From positions 1 to 35,735 of the forward strand of contig JAGBMA010000147.1 of assembly GCA_017635095.1 (NCBI GenBank): a stretch of DNA of 35,735 bases, given 5' to 3'. Below the pieces are notes generated by a model. That model had not been told where the DNA came from. It did not search any database and saw only the letters and a program-made list of their open reading frames with translations. Every line of letters begins with the position of its first letter. Position 1 is the first letter of the stretch. This document shows, one piece after another, positions 15,429 through 23,569 of this stretch. The stretch is from Ruminiclostridium sp. Lineage in GTDB: Bacteria; Bacillota; Clostridia; Oscillospirales; Ruminococcaceae. The position numbers and the translations under genes are program-made.

Positions 15429-17042
15429 ATGAGCAATATCAGGTTGTTGGACTGCACATTAAGAGACGGAGCATATATCACCAATTCAGACTTCGGTGAA
15501 GCGGCAATCCGCGGTATCATCAAGAAAATGCAGGAGGCAAGAGTCGAGGTGATAGAGATCGGCTGGCTCAAAGATACGCCTCACAAGCCGGGTTCTTCTT
15601 TTTTTCATGTTCCGGAGGACGCGGAACCATATATCATCGAAAAAAAACCGAATGTTCTTTATACAGCTATGATAGACTGGGATCGCTATGATGTTGAACG
15701 GCTTCCCGAGTATAACGGAAGATCTGTTGATGCAGTCAGGGTAGTGTTCCCCCACGGCAGACACAGAGAGGGGATAGAGGTAGGAAAGAAAATACGGGAA
15801 AAAGGTTATAAAGTCTTATTCCAGGCGGCAAATACACTTGCGTACAATGATGATGATCTCGCCGAACTCGCGGAATGCATGAATGAATTTATGCCCGTAT
15901 CTGTGTCTATAGTTGACACGTTCGGTGCTATGTTTTTCGACGACCTTGAGCATATTGCAGGGATACTGAACCGGAAGCTTTTACCGCAGATAAATATAGG
16001 ATTTCATGCGCACAATAATCAGCAGCTTGCTTTTGCGCTAAGCATATATTTCATAGAGTTCATGAAGAAATCGGGCCGTGACATAATGGTAGATTCAAGC
16101 CTTTCCGGTATGGGACGAGGTGCAGGGAACACGACCACAGAGCTTATGACAAGCTATCTTAACCGCAAACAGCATGGAAACTATGATCTTAATGCGGTCA
16201 TGGACGCTATTGATGTTTATATGACCGGTTACAGTGAAAAATATACATGGGGTTATTCCACACCTTACTTTATTGCAGGTATGTACCAGTGCCATGTGAA
16301 CAACATTGCTTACCTTACCAAAAACCACAGAGCCAATGCACGGGATATGCGCTCTATCATTGAGTCGCTTTCCGTGGAGGAGCGCAGAAAGTATGATTAC
16401 GACCTTCTTGAGAGCAAGTACATCGAAAATCAGAACCGTATCGTAGATGATGCAGACGCGCTCAGAGAACTCAGGAACGCTGTTGCAGGGAAAAAGGTGC
16501 TTCTCATTGCGCCCGGAAAATCTGTTGATCTCGAACTTGATAAGGTGCGCTCGTATATTGATTCGGAAAAACCGGTCACTATTGCTGTAAATGCACTTAA
16601 CCCGAACTATGATTGTGATTATGCCGTTTTCGTCAGCCCGGGCAGATACGAATATGCAATGAGCTATCATCCTGCACAAATGAAAAATACAAGAAAGATC
16701 CTTCTGTCAAATATCAAGAAAGAAGCGGGTGAAAACGAGATCGTCATAAACTACAACACAGTAATAAAGCGCGGCTGGGAACATTTTGACAATGCTGTTA
16801 TACTGACACTTCGCCTGCTTAATAAGATAGATGCGGCCGATGTTACCATTGCCGGTTTTGATGTGTTCAGGACGAAATATAACGAGAGCTATGCCGACCC
16901 GAATCTTCCCACTCTGAACCCGGATAATAAGTGGGACGAACTTAATGAAGAGATCAGCGATATGTATCACGACTTCTGTAACAGTGTCGAGGGAAGAATG
17001 AAGATCGTTCTCCTTACGGGAGGCAGTTTCGATTCGATGTAA
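15429..17042 (+). CDS. HMGL-type (DRE-TIM) aldolase fused to a Rossmann-like domain
   Basis: Predicted 537-residue protein. Residues 1 to about 290 form a DRE-TIM metallolyase barrel like 4-hydroxy-2-oxovalerate aldolase: DCTLRDG (8-14), the metal-binding HAHNN (193-197) and GMGRGAGN (227-234). Such enzymes make or break C-C bonds with a divalent metal and a 2-keto acid. From about 350 a second domain begins (GKKVLLIAPGKSVDLE) and resembles nucleotide-binding folds such as the MptE/DUF115 type seen in motility-associated glycosyltransferases; that likeness is tentative. It has its own promoter, a modest GGAG ribosome binding site and a terminator shared with the convergent FkbM gene. Its neighbours suggest a role in building an unusual sugar. 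Confidence 0.75.
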   Translation: MSNIRLLDCTLRDGAYITNSDFGEAAIRGIIKKMQEARVEVIEIGWLKDTPHKPGSSFFHVPEDAEPYIIEKKPNVLYTAMIDWDRYDVERLPEYNGRSVDAVRVVFPHGRHREGIEVGKKIREKGYKVLFQAANTLAYNDDDLAELAECMNEFMPVSVSIVDTFGAMFFDDLEHIAGILNRKLLPQINIGFHAHNNQQLAFALSIYFIEFMKKSGRDIMVDSSLSGMGRGAGNTTTELMTSYLNRKQHGNYDLNAVMDAIDVYMTGYSEKYTWGYSTPYFIAGMYQCHVNNIAYLTKNHRANARDMRSIIESLSVEERRKYDYDLLESKYIENQNRIVDDADALRELRNAVAGKKVLLIAPGKSVDLELDKVRSYIDSEKPVTIAVNALNPNYDCDYAVFVSPGRYEYAMSYHPAQMKNTRKILLSNIKKEAGENEIVINYNTVIKRGWEHFDNAVILTLRLLNKIDAADVTIAGFDVFRTKYNESYADPNLPTLNPDNKWDELNEEISDMYHDFCNSVEGRMKIVLLTGGSFDSM

Positions 17043-17086
17043 AAAAGGCTGTCTGTGGTAATTTTCATTCCACAGGCAGCCTTTTT
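17042..17086. terminator. Bidirectional terminator
   Basis: A 17-bp stem (17042-17058 with 17070-17086, one G-T pair) has an A-tract on one side and a T-tract on the other. It lies between the convergent aldolase and FkbM genes and can end both transcripts. Confidence 0.9.
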
Positions 17087-17108
17087 ATTTGCTTGGTTTG
17101 GAAATATT

Positions 17109-18236
17109 TTATTCGGGTATTGCCCACATAATAGTGTGATAGCCGCCCCGCAGATAATACTTGTATTTTACACCTAAACTGTCGATGAACAGAGGGATAT
17201 CGATAAGATCGTTCTTTCTGTGATAAAGGCAGATCGCAAGGTAAGGTCTGTATTTTGTGATAGTGTCAGCTGCACCTTTAAGAGCCTTTAATTCCAATCC
17301 TTCTATATCCATTTTAATATATACGGCCCCTTTATAATCTATGTCAAAGCTGTCGATCTTTTTGATTTCAAGAATGTCCGATGAACCCTCGGGGTCTTCG
17401 GTGAATTTTCCGCTTTCCGGATCTCCGTTTTCCGGAAGATGAAAATACAGTTTTTCGTCCTTTTCGCCCACTCCGCATTCTATAATTCTGAGATCGGTGC
17501 ACAGAGAACTGAGCTGAGAGTTGTTTTTCATTGCCAGGATATTCTCTTTTAACGGCTCTATTGCATTATAATATATCTCGTTTTCGGGGATAGAGCTGCA
17601 GATCGCCTGAACGCTGTCACCGATATAAGCGCCGCAGTCAAGGATCGTAGCCGCCCCGTTTGTTGCAGTATCATCAAATTCGTATGTTTCCCAGTAGTCT
17701 TCCGTAAAATAATACATATCCTTGATCGTCTTGTACGGGACTATCTCGTAAGTATCGTGAATGTTTTCGTATGGTTTACTGTTGACCAGTGCATTAAAGA
17801 TCGCGACAGATCCGCTGTCCGTGAATAACTGTTTCACCCGTTCATATCTTTCGTCATCAAACGGTACTCTGATATCAGATGCAAGATCGTCGTCCAGTAA
17901 AAAGAATCTTAACGACTGGTATGGATTTACTACGAATAATCTGTCTTCGATAAAACGGTAAGAATCCAGCAATTTATTTACAGAATGATAAACGTTTACA
18001 TTTCCAAAAGCAACAACAACTGCATTATTATCATCTTTCAGAAGCGGCAATATCTTGTCCGCATTTTTTATTTCAATTCCATGGAATGATACAATCGTGC
18101 GCTTTTCATCGGGAAGTGTATCAAAGACTGCAGCGAGCTTGCTGTCGATACCTTCGATCTGGTTATAAAGTCTTTCAGCCATTACACCTCCGCCGAAGAA
18201 AATAATTCCTTTGTAACTATTAAGATCTTTTTCCAT
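17109..18236 (-). CDS. FkbM family methyltransferase with N-terminal Rossmann-like domain
   Basis: Predicted 375-residue SAM-dependent O-methyltransferase. Residues 9 to about 80 (IIFFGGGVMAERLY) look like a small nucleotide-binding domain of the PglD type. The methyltransferase domain spans about 195-375: SAM motif LDCGAYIGDS (199-208), the acidic IEP (226-228), and the FkbM hallmark KMDIEGLELKALKGA (308-322) followed by YRPYLAICLYH. FkbM enzymes methylate hydroxyls, often on sugars. AAAGGA precedes the ATG. It is the last gene of the cluster. Before the inferred insertion to its right it may have stood directly downstream of the GNAT gene. Confidence 0.85.
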   Translation of the reverse strand: MEKDLNSYKGIIFFGGGVMAERLYNQIEGIDSKLAAVFDTLPDEKRTIVSFHGIEIKNADKILPLLKDDNNAVVVAFGNVNVYHSVNKLLDSYRFIEDRLFVVNPYQSLRFFLLDDDLASDIRVPFDDERYERVKQLFTDSGSVAIFNALVNSKPYENIHDTYEIVPYKTIKDMYYFTEDYWETYEFDDTATNGAATILDCGAYIGDSVQAICSSIPENEIYYNAIEPLKENILAMKNNSQLSSLCTDLRIIECGVGEKDEKLYFHLPENGDPESGKFTEDPEGSSDILEIKKIDSFDIDYKGAVYIKMDIEGLELKALKGAADTITKYRPYLAICLYHRKNDLIDIPLFIDSLGVKYKYYLRGGYHTIMWAIPE

Positions 18237-18276
18237 AGTTTTTCCTTTCTGAATTTTAGGTTTACCGATACAGAGT

Positions 18277-18495
18277 TTAACAGTGCTTTACCAGTATATG
18301 ATCTATCGCATACGGTCTGTATCCGAGCTCCTCGTCGAGTTCGGATTTAAGGCTGCCTTCCATGAATTCCGCTATTGTTTCCTTGAACAGATTATGGATG
18401 TCATCCATGCTCTGTACATTTGCCGCTGACAGCAGTTCGCTTATCAGTTCTCTCCGTGCCTGCTGTTCAGGCGTTCCTCTTTTTCTCCTTGCCAT
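18277..18495 (-). pseudogene. IS256-family transposase N-terminus fused to the GNAT gene's 3' end
   Basis: A 72-codon frame. Residues 1-59 (MARRKRGTPEQQARREL..., IAEFMEGSLKSELDEELGY) are the N-terminus of a mutator/IS256-type transposase, which should continue for about 400 residues. From residue 58 the sequence changes to GYRPYAIDHILVKH, identical to the end of the GNAT protein encoded at 19879-20601, then stops. The transposase catalytic domain is absent, so it cannot transpose. GGAGG precedes the start and an IS-type promoter remains. The join coincides with the codons for Gly-Tyr in both parents, consistent with recombination at a short shared sequence. Confidence 0.85.
18283..18325. repeat. 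43-bp direct repeat, copy 1
   Basis: Exact copy of 19891-19933, encoding the last 14 residues shared with the GNAT protein. It begins at GTGCTTTACC and ends at CTGTATCCG. The flanking bases differ on both sides. Confidence 0.95.
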
Positions 18496-18569
18496 TTTAA
18501 AACCTCCTTAGTAGTGCTGCTTCTATTATACACTATTTGGGAGGTTTACACAAGATTTGGGATAGACTC
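18326..18569 (-). mobile_element. IS256-family insertion sequence, left-end fragment
   Basis: Contains the transposase start, its ribosome binding site, a promoter on the minus strand (TTGTGT, 17 bp, TATAAT within 18525-18560) and, at 18539-18569, a sequence of the kind that forms the terminal repeat of Clostridia IS256 elements (GGAGGTTTACACAAGATTTG). The right end and most of the transposase are missing. Confidence 0.7.
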
Positions 18570-18571
18570 GT

Positions 18572-18615
18572 AAAAAATGGCTGTCTGTGTTTTCACATTT
18601 CTCTTGTCAACAGCC
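18572..18615 (-). terminator. Possible terminator after the central FkbM gene
   Basis: On the minus strand, a 6-bp stem (18610-18615 with 18579-18584) encloses a small inner hairpin and is followed by a T-tract (18572-18577). It lies about 30 bases past the FkbM stop. The stem is short and the loop long, so termination may be weak. Confidence 0.35.
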
Positions 18616-18646
18616 CGGTAATTAATTATGCGCTGAATTATATAAA

Positions 18647-19804
18647 TTATCTTACTTCTGCATATAACACGGTTTCTAATAAAGAGTTAGAATGCTGTCT
18701 TACTGAAAATGTGTATTCAGGAACTATACTGTGCAGATATTTGGGTATTGTTATAATATCTTCGATTTTATGATATATACAAACAGCCAGTTTAGGCTTA
18801 TTTTGTTTGATCGTTTTCTCAGCACCTATCAAGGTGTCTAATTCTGCACCTTCAATATCCATTTTAATGAGAGTTGGATTTTCATCCTCTAATATATCAT
18901 CTAACTTTTTTATATCGGTTAAGTCACCGTCTTCATTATCATAAATAGATGACCCTAATGTTCCTTTAGAAGAAAACCTGATGCTGGTATTTTCTTTACC
19001 TGTTGCGCAGCACATTAATTTTATATCATGATATTTTTGTGTCGCATCACAGAGTTTTTTAAAGCTGATTTTATCCGGTTCAATTCCAATTATTTTTGAA
19101 TATTTTCCTTTAGTATAGTCATAAAACATTTTTATAGAATCACCGTCAAATGCTCCACAGTCAACAAAAATCTCTTTATCGGATATTGAATAATACTCTT
19201 CTTGAAAATACTGATAATAGTTTACCGGAATTCTGTCAATATAAGAAACATCACCGGTTTTATAAAATAATAACCTGTTTTTTATTATATCTTTTGATAG
19301 CGGATCATCGTATAAAGACAGAATCTCTTCTTCCTTATCAAGATATTCTGAATAATACGCTTTTATCTTTCCCTCAACATCTCTAACAGAATCGTATTCA
19401 TTACACTTATAAAGCAACTGCATCAGATTATCCTGATAAAAACTTTGATCATAATCTGTTGCTATATATTTTAGTTTCTTTTTCGATAAAATATTTTTCA
19501 GCTTTGAATCATTCTGTATTCCGACTACAATAATATCATTGTTACTGAAAACTATATTTTCACATTTCTTCACAGGAATGTCAAACAGGGTTTCATTATC
19601 AGAAGTTACAAAGTCATTGATAAAACATCTGATCTGGTTTATGTATCCTAAATGAGTCAAAGCATTATAAAGAAATTTCCCATATATCCCCGAGCCATAT
19701 ATGTAAATATTTTTTCCGTTTATGGCATCTTTATAATAATCATCAACTTTCTTCCAGCAGCCGGAAATAAAATTCTCTACAGCCCTATCTGCTTCCCTTT
19801 TCAT
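18647..19804 (-). CDS. FkbM family methyltransferase, AT-rich and lying in an insertion
   Basis: Predicted 385-residue protein with the same layout as its two paralogues: a Rossmann-like IYIYGSGIYGKFLYN (about 32-46), a middle helical region, then the FkbM domain with VDCGAFDGDS (214-223), IEPD (241-244) and KMDIEGAEL (314-322). It probably O-methylates a glycan. AAGGAGG lies about 10 bases before the ATG. The gene is visibly richer in A and T, and in Lys, Ile, Asn and Tyr codons, than the GNAT and thiamine-enzyme genes upstream. It lies between the two copies of a 43-bp repeat beside an IS fragment, so I infer later acquisition. Confidence 0.85.
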   Translation of the reverse strand: MKREADRAVENFISGCWKKVDDYYKDAINGKNIYIYGSGIYGKFLYNALTHLGYINQIRCFINDFVTSDNETLFDIPVKKCENIVFSNNDIIVVGIQNDSKLKNILSKKKLKYIATDYDQSFYQDNLMQLLYKCNEYDSVRDVEGKIKAYYSEYLDKEEEILSLYDDPLSKDIIKNRLLFYKTGDVSYIDRIPVNYYQYFQEEYYSISDKEIFVDCGAFDGDSIKMFYDYTKGKYSKIIGIEPDKISFKKLCDATQKYHDIKLMCCATGKENTSIRFSSKGTLGSSIYDNEDGDLTDIKKLDDILEDENPTLIKMDIEGAELDTLIGAEKTIKQNKPKLAVCIYHKIEDIITIPKYLHSIVPEYTFSVRQHSNSLLETVLYAEVR

Positions 19805-19878
19805 TCTGTAAAATCCTCCTTAAAAATACAAGAATACAATGGTGCTCTTTATCTTTTATCGTAATATTTCTTTGATCT

Positions 19879-20601
19879 TCATTCTGACCTGTGCTTTACC
19901 AGTATATGATCTATCGCATACGGTCTGTATCCGTTCATTATAAGGGCTTTAAGCTGACCGACATTGTTTGAGGAGACGCTTGTTATCAGTCTTTTTCCGC
20001 CGAGCATTCTTGTGATCTCGGGCTCCTTCTGGACAATACCGAGACCGGTGCCGCGATATTTTTCATACCCGCCGCCGAGCACAGAATAATAAGTTTTCTC
20101 GTCCTGTTTGTCCAGCACGACAAATCCTGCACCGTCATCACAGTAGGTTATCAGAAAAAACTCTGCACCCTTTTCTCTCAGATCGTTTGTCCAGTTAATA
20201 TACCTTTTTGAAGAAACACCTTTTGCAAAGAAACTGTCATTCGATATTCTGTCATTATCGAACATACCGTTTCTGATCTCGGACTGAAGCTGAGCGAAAT
20301 CCTGATCTGACATTTTTCTGTATGAAGTTTTTTCATACAGCCTTTTTTGTATCCGGCTCATTTCAACTTCGCGCAGATCATGCTCGACGTGGATCATATC
20401 TTCAATGAACTCGTACCCGTTGCTTTGAATTACTTTCAGAATGCTGCTCATTTCCGAAGGAAGTCTTACGACCGAGTATTCGCTTACGATCCTGGATAAC
20501 TTCTCATTCACCAGATCGAGCCCATCACATTTTTCGATCGTAATCTCGCTCGCTGCAACACCGAGGTTTCTTTTTTCCCAGACTGCGTCAACAATTTTCA
20601 T
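19879..20601 (-). CDS. GNAT family acyltransferase, WecD-like
   Basis: Predicted 240-residue N-acyltransferase. The C-terminal half carries the acetyl-CoA loop region (YEKYRGTGLG, about 179-188) followed by SSNNVGQLKALIMNGYRP, the usual beta-bulge and helix at the end of GNAT folds. The opening WEKRNLGVAASEI resembles acyltransferases of aminosugar pathways such as WecD, so an amino or hydroxyl group on the product may be acylated. The start overlaps the thiamine-enzyme stop by 4 bases. The last residues, KHRSE, differ from the KHC ending attached to the other repeat copy, suggesting that the insertion replaced the original end. Confidence 0.7.
   Translation of the reverse strand: MKIVDAVWEKRNLGVAASEITIEKCDGLDLVNEKLSRIVSEYSVVRLPSEMSSILKVIQSNGYEFIEDMIHVEHDLREVEMSRIQKRLYEKTSYRKMSDQDFAQLQSEIRNGMFDNDRISNDSFFAKGVSSKRYINWTNDLREKGAEFFLITYCDDGAGFVVLDKQDEKTYYSVLGGGYEKYRGTGLGIVQKEPEITRMLGGKRLITSVSSNNVGQLKALIMNGYRPYAIDHILVKHRSE
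19891..19933. repeat. 43-bp direct repeat, copy 2
   Basis: Exact copy of 18283-18325, here in place inside the 3' end of the GNAT gene. The copies bracket 1,565 bases that hold an IS fragment and an FkbM gene. Confidence 0.95.
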
Positions 20602-22415
20602 ACCGGTTTACCATAGCTTGTCTCAAGAGGTTCAATTATCATTTCTTTAAAGAACAGATCTCTGTCAATAAACGGTGACTGATCCTCTATCGGTCTGAAG
20701 CCGACCTTTCTTTTTCCGTACATGACCAATGCGTTATGGAGATCGAACTGATCCGGGTCGGTCATTATCTCGATAATGCAAGGATCGTTTTCTGAAAAGA
20801 CTTCGTCGATACCCTTGTCTAATTCATCGACGCTTTCCACCTTTACATACCTGATACCGAACGCGTAAGCCAATTTCCCGAAATCCGGGAAATCCAGTCC
20901 ATTGCTCGGATCCGTGCCTATCGACTTGCCCCGGAAATGAGCTTTCTGACCGTGTCTTACTCCGGAATATCCGTTATTGTTGATAATGACGATCTTTATG
21001 TTGTAGTTGTTTCTTCTGATCGTCTGTAATTCCTGAAGATTGAGCATGAAAGAGCCTTCACCTGTGAATGCAATGACCGGTTTGTCCGTAACTGATGCGG
21101 CACCGCAGGCACCGGGGAGCGTGAATCCCATTTCTCCCTGTGCATATGCATGGACAAGTCCGTCACCCTCTTTGAAAATGCAGCACGCGGTAGCGGCAGC
21201 TCCGGTAAATCCGGCATCGCACAATACAACTGAGCCGCAGGGCATTTTCATGGAAACCTGTCTCATAGCGTATTTTGCATCTATAAGACCGTTGGCAGTC
21301 AACGGCTCTTTATAGTCATTGAACAGCTCTTTCCAATGGTCGCATTTTTCTATCCAGTTCCGGTCGGCAGTACCGATAGTTCCGTCCGCACACCCTTTGT
21401 TGAGCAGTTCCAGGAAGTCTTTTGCGTCAGCAGTGATAAGTCTGTCTATCCTGACTCCGTTCTTTTGGTGTTCTATGCTGTCAATATCGACAACGATTAT
21501 CTTTGCTGCTCTTGCAAATGTTTCCGCGTTCCCTCCGATCGTATCCATGTTCAGCCTTGAACCGATAACTATCAGCAGGTCTGAATTCTGCACGAGAAAA
21601 TTGGCATATCTGTGTCCGCCTGCGGTTCCCTGAAGCACTCCGAAATTGTATGTATAGTCTGAGGGAACCATGTTGTAAGTTCTTCGGGAAAATGTAGTTG
21701 GGATATGAGTCGAGTCAACGAACTTTATCAGTTCTTTTTCTGCCCCCGCGCTTCTTACTCCGTAGCCGACATGGATAGCGGGTCTTCTGGAATTCCTTAT
21801 AGCTTCTGTTATGTACTCATAATCGGCCGCGTCGATCTCAGGCGTTTTATCATCTGTCGGAACAAATCTTTCCAGCGATTCTTCATCTATCATAACGTTC
21901 TGGACATCAAGCGGAACATCGACCCATACAGGACCTTTTCTTCCGCTCCTCGCCATGTAGATTGCCTTATCTAAATGGTACGCGATGCTTTTTGCGTCGG
22001 GAACGGTTATTACATATTTGGTCATCGGCGCTGCGATAGCTTCAACATCAGCTTCCTGAACGCCGACCTGGCGAAGGGGGAGTCCCGACGCTTTTACGGT
22101 GTTTGCATAATTCTGCTGACCGGAGATCACTATCATCGGAATACTGTCCTGCCATGCGTGCAATACGCCGGTAAGTGTATTTGTTCCTGCACAGCCGGTC
22201 GTAACAAGGCACGCGCCGAAATTATTAGTGTATTCCGAATATGCGATCGCCGCCATGGCAGCAGCCTGTTCGTGGTGGCAGGAGACTGCTGTGATATCTT
22301 TGCTTCTTCTGAGCGCATCGCAAAGATATACGCACTGGCCGCCCGGGACATAGAAAAGCTGATGTACACCTTCACCGGCAATTCTCTGCATAATATAATC
22401 CGCAACTCTTATCAT
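20598..22415 (-). CDS. Thiamine-diphosphate enzyme, acetolactate-synthase-like
   Basis: Predicted 605-residue enzyme with the three-domain layout of acetolactate synthase and pyruvate decarboxylase relatives. The activating glutamate lies in SCHHEQAAAMA (E49), and the thiamine/metal motif spans about 452-482, starting GEGSFMLN and ending IIINNNGYSG-like (IVIINNNGYSG). The usual GDG is GEG here. Such enzymes decarboxylate a 2-keto acid and transfer the acyl unit to an acceptor; in sugar clusters (for example YerE in yersiniose synthesis) the acceptor is a keto-sugar, giving a branched chain. GGAGGG precedes the ATG. Plain branched-chain amino acid synthesis is unlikely because no ilv genes are nearby. 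Confidence 0.82.
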   Translation of the reverse strand: MIRVADYIMQRIAGEGVHQLFYVPGGQCVYLCDALRRSKDITAVSCHHEQAAAMAAIAYSEYTNNFGACLVTTGCAGTNTLTGVLHAWQDSIPMIVISGQQNYANTVKASGLPLRQVGVQEADVEAIAAPMTKYVITVPDAKSIAYHLDKAIYMARSGRKGPVWVDVPLDVQNVMIDEESLERFVPTDDKTPEIDAADYEYITEAIRNSRRPAIHVGYGVRSAGAEKELIKFVDSTHIPTTFSRRTYNMVPSDYTYNFGVLQGTAGGHRYANFLVQNSDLLIVIGSRLNMDTIGGNAETFARAAKIIVVDIDSIEHQKNGVRIDRLITADAKDFLELLNKGCADGTIGTADRNWIEKCDHWKELFNDYKEPLTANGLIDAKYAMRQVSMKMPCGSVVLCDAGFTGAAATACCIFKEGDGLVHAYAQGEMGFTLPGACGAASVTDKPVIAFTGEGSFMLNLQELQTIRRNNYNIKIVIINNNGYSGVRHGQKAHFRGKSIGTDPSNGLDFPDFGKLAYAFGIRYVKVESVDELDKGIDEVFSENDPCIIEIMTDPDQFDLHNALVMYGKRKVGFRPIEDQSPFIDRDLFFKEMIIEPLETSYGKPV

Positions 22416-22429
22416 TTACTTTCCCTCCG

Positions 22430-23569
22430 TCAGACAGCATATAATGTCATATCCAATATGCCTCTGCTGTTAGCATTTATTCTGAAATAAATGTCATAAT
22501 TATTGGTTTTGAATTCTTCTTTGATAAATATCGGTATAGTAAATATATCCTCTTTTAAGTGATAAATTCTTACACCCAATGTTGGTCTGTTTTTTAAGAT
22601 TTCTTTTTTACCGCCTTTGAGTGCTGCTAATTCACTGCCTTCAATATCCATAAGAATCGCACCGACATTACCGTATTTCTCGGCTAATGTGTCAATACTT
22701 ACCGTATCTATGGATTCATACTCGTCTTCATTTTCTTTTGCGGGATAAACTATTCTTGCTCCCTGTCCTCCGTTTGAATCAAAAAATATTTTACCGTCCT
22801 TTTCATGTACACCGTATTTGAGTGGTTTAACATTATTCAGATCTTTTGTTTTTTCTGCTAAAATTGCATAATTATGATCATCAGGTTCAAGTGATATAAT
22901 GTTGTTATGGCAATCAATACCTCTCAGATAATCTGATAATTCAACAGCAGTTTTGCCGTTAAAAGCGCCACATTCTAAAATATTCCCGACTGGCTTGTTT
23001 CTAAACAACAGATCATATTCATAATCGTGCAAATGATCTGTTTTCAGTACGCACAGAGCCGCAGATTCACCGGATATACAAGCGTTAAGATACTCGACCA
23101 TGACTTTTCTGGAATAATCGTCTTTCAGGCAATCATAAACAGATTGGAGAGAATTCAAATGCTCCAGGATATATTTATAATCTATAAAATCCCAGTCAAT
23201 ATAACAGTGCTCAAAATCAATTATTTCTATGCTTGGTTCGGTGTTATACAGCTTCGATATTTTATTTTTCAGTTCCTCTTCTTTTTCAACTATTGTTTCA
23301 AATCCGATTATGAGGATCGAGTCCTTAAAATCACACAATCCGCTTGTCGGATAAACACTTTCGTTTTTATTCTGATATTTGTAATATGTATCGTCTATGA
23401 CGAAGTAGTCTATATTAATACCTATTTTCTTCAAACGGTCTGAAAGAAATCCGGCATATATTCCGTTACCATACATTCCTATCTTTTTATTTGTTTTCAG
23501 CAGGTGTTGTATCTGACAATAAAACTTGTTTTTCTTATAGTTTATCTGTCTTATTAAGCTGTTCTCCAT
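22430..23569 (-). CDS. FkbM family methyltransferase, third paralogue
   Basis: Predicted 379-residue protein. A Rossmann-like MYGNGIYAGF lies near residues 32-41, the SAM motif ECGAFNGKT at 199-207, LEPD at about 227 and MDIEGSELAALKGG at 307-320. I place the start at 23569, where GGAGG lies 7 bases upstream; the open frame continues 14 codons further in a low-complexity Arg/Gly stretch that belongs to the overlapping glycosyltransferase gene. It overlaps that gene's 3' end by 35 bases. It is A/T-rich like the central FkbM gene, although here the operon context is intact. Confidence 0.85.
   Translation of the reverse strand: MENSLIRQINYKKNKFYCQIQHLLKTNKKIGMYGNGIYAGFLSDRLKKIGINIDYFVIDDTYYKYQNKNESVYPTSGLCDFKDSILIIGFETIVEKEEELKNKISKLYNTEPSIEIIDFEHCYIDWDFIDYKYILEHLNSLQSVYDCLKDDYSRKVMVEYLNACISGESAALCVLKTDHLHDYEYDLLFRNKPVGNILECGAFNGKTAVELSDYLRGIDCHNNIISLEPDDHNYAILAEKTKDLNNVKPLKYGVHEKDGKIFFDSNGGQGARIVYPAKENEDEYESIDTVSIDTLAEKYGNVGAILMDIEGSELAALKGGKKEILKNRPTLGVRIYHLKEDIFTIPIFIKEEFKTNNYDIYFRINANSRGILDMTLYAV

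Noticed and set aside
18277-18569. Complete, active IS256 element
   Set aside because: Only the left end and 59 transposase residues remain; the catalytic domain and right end are missing.
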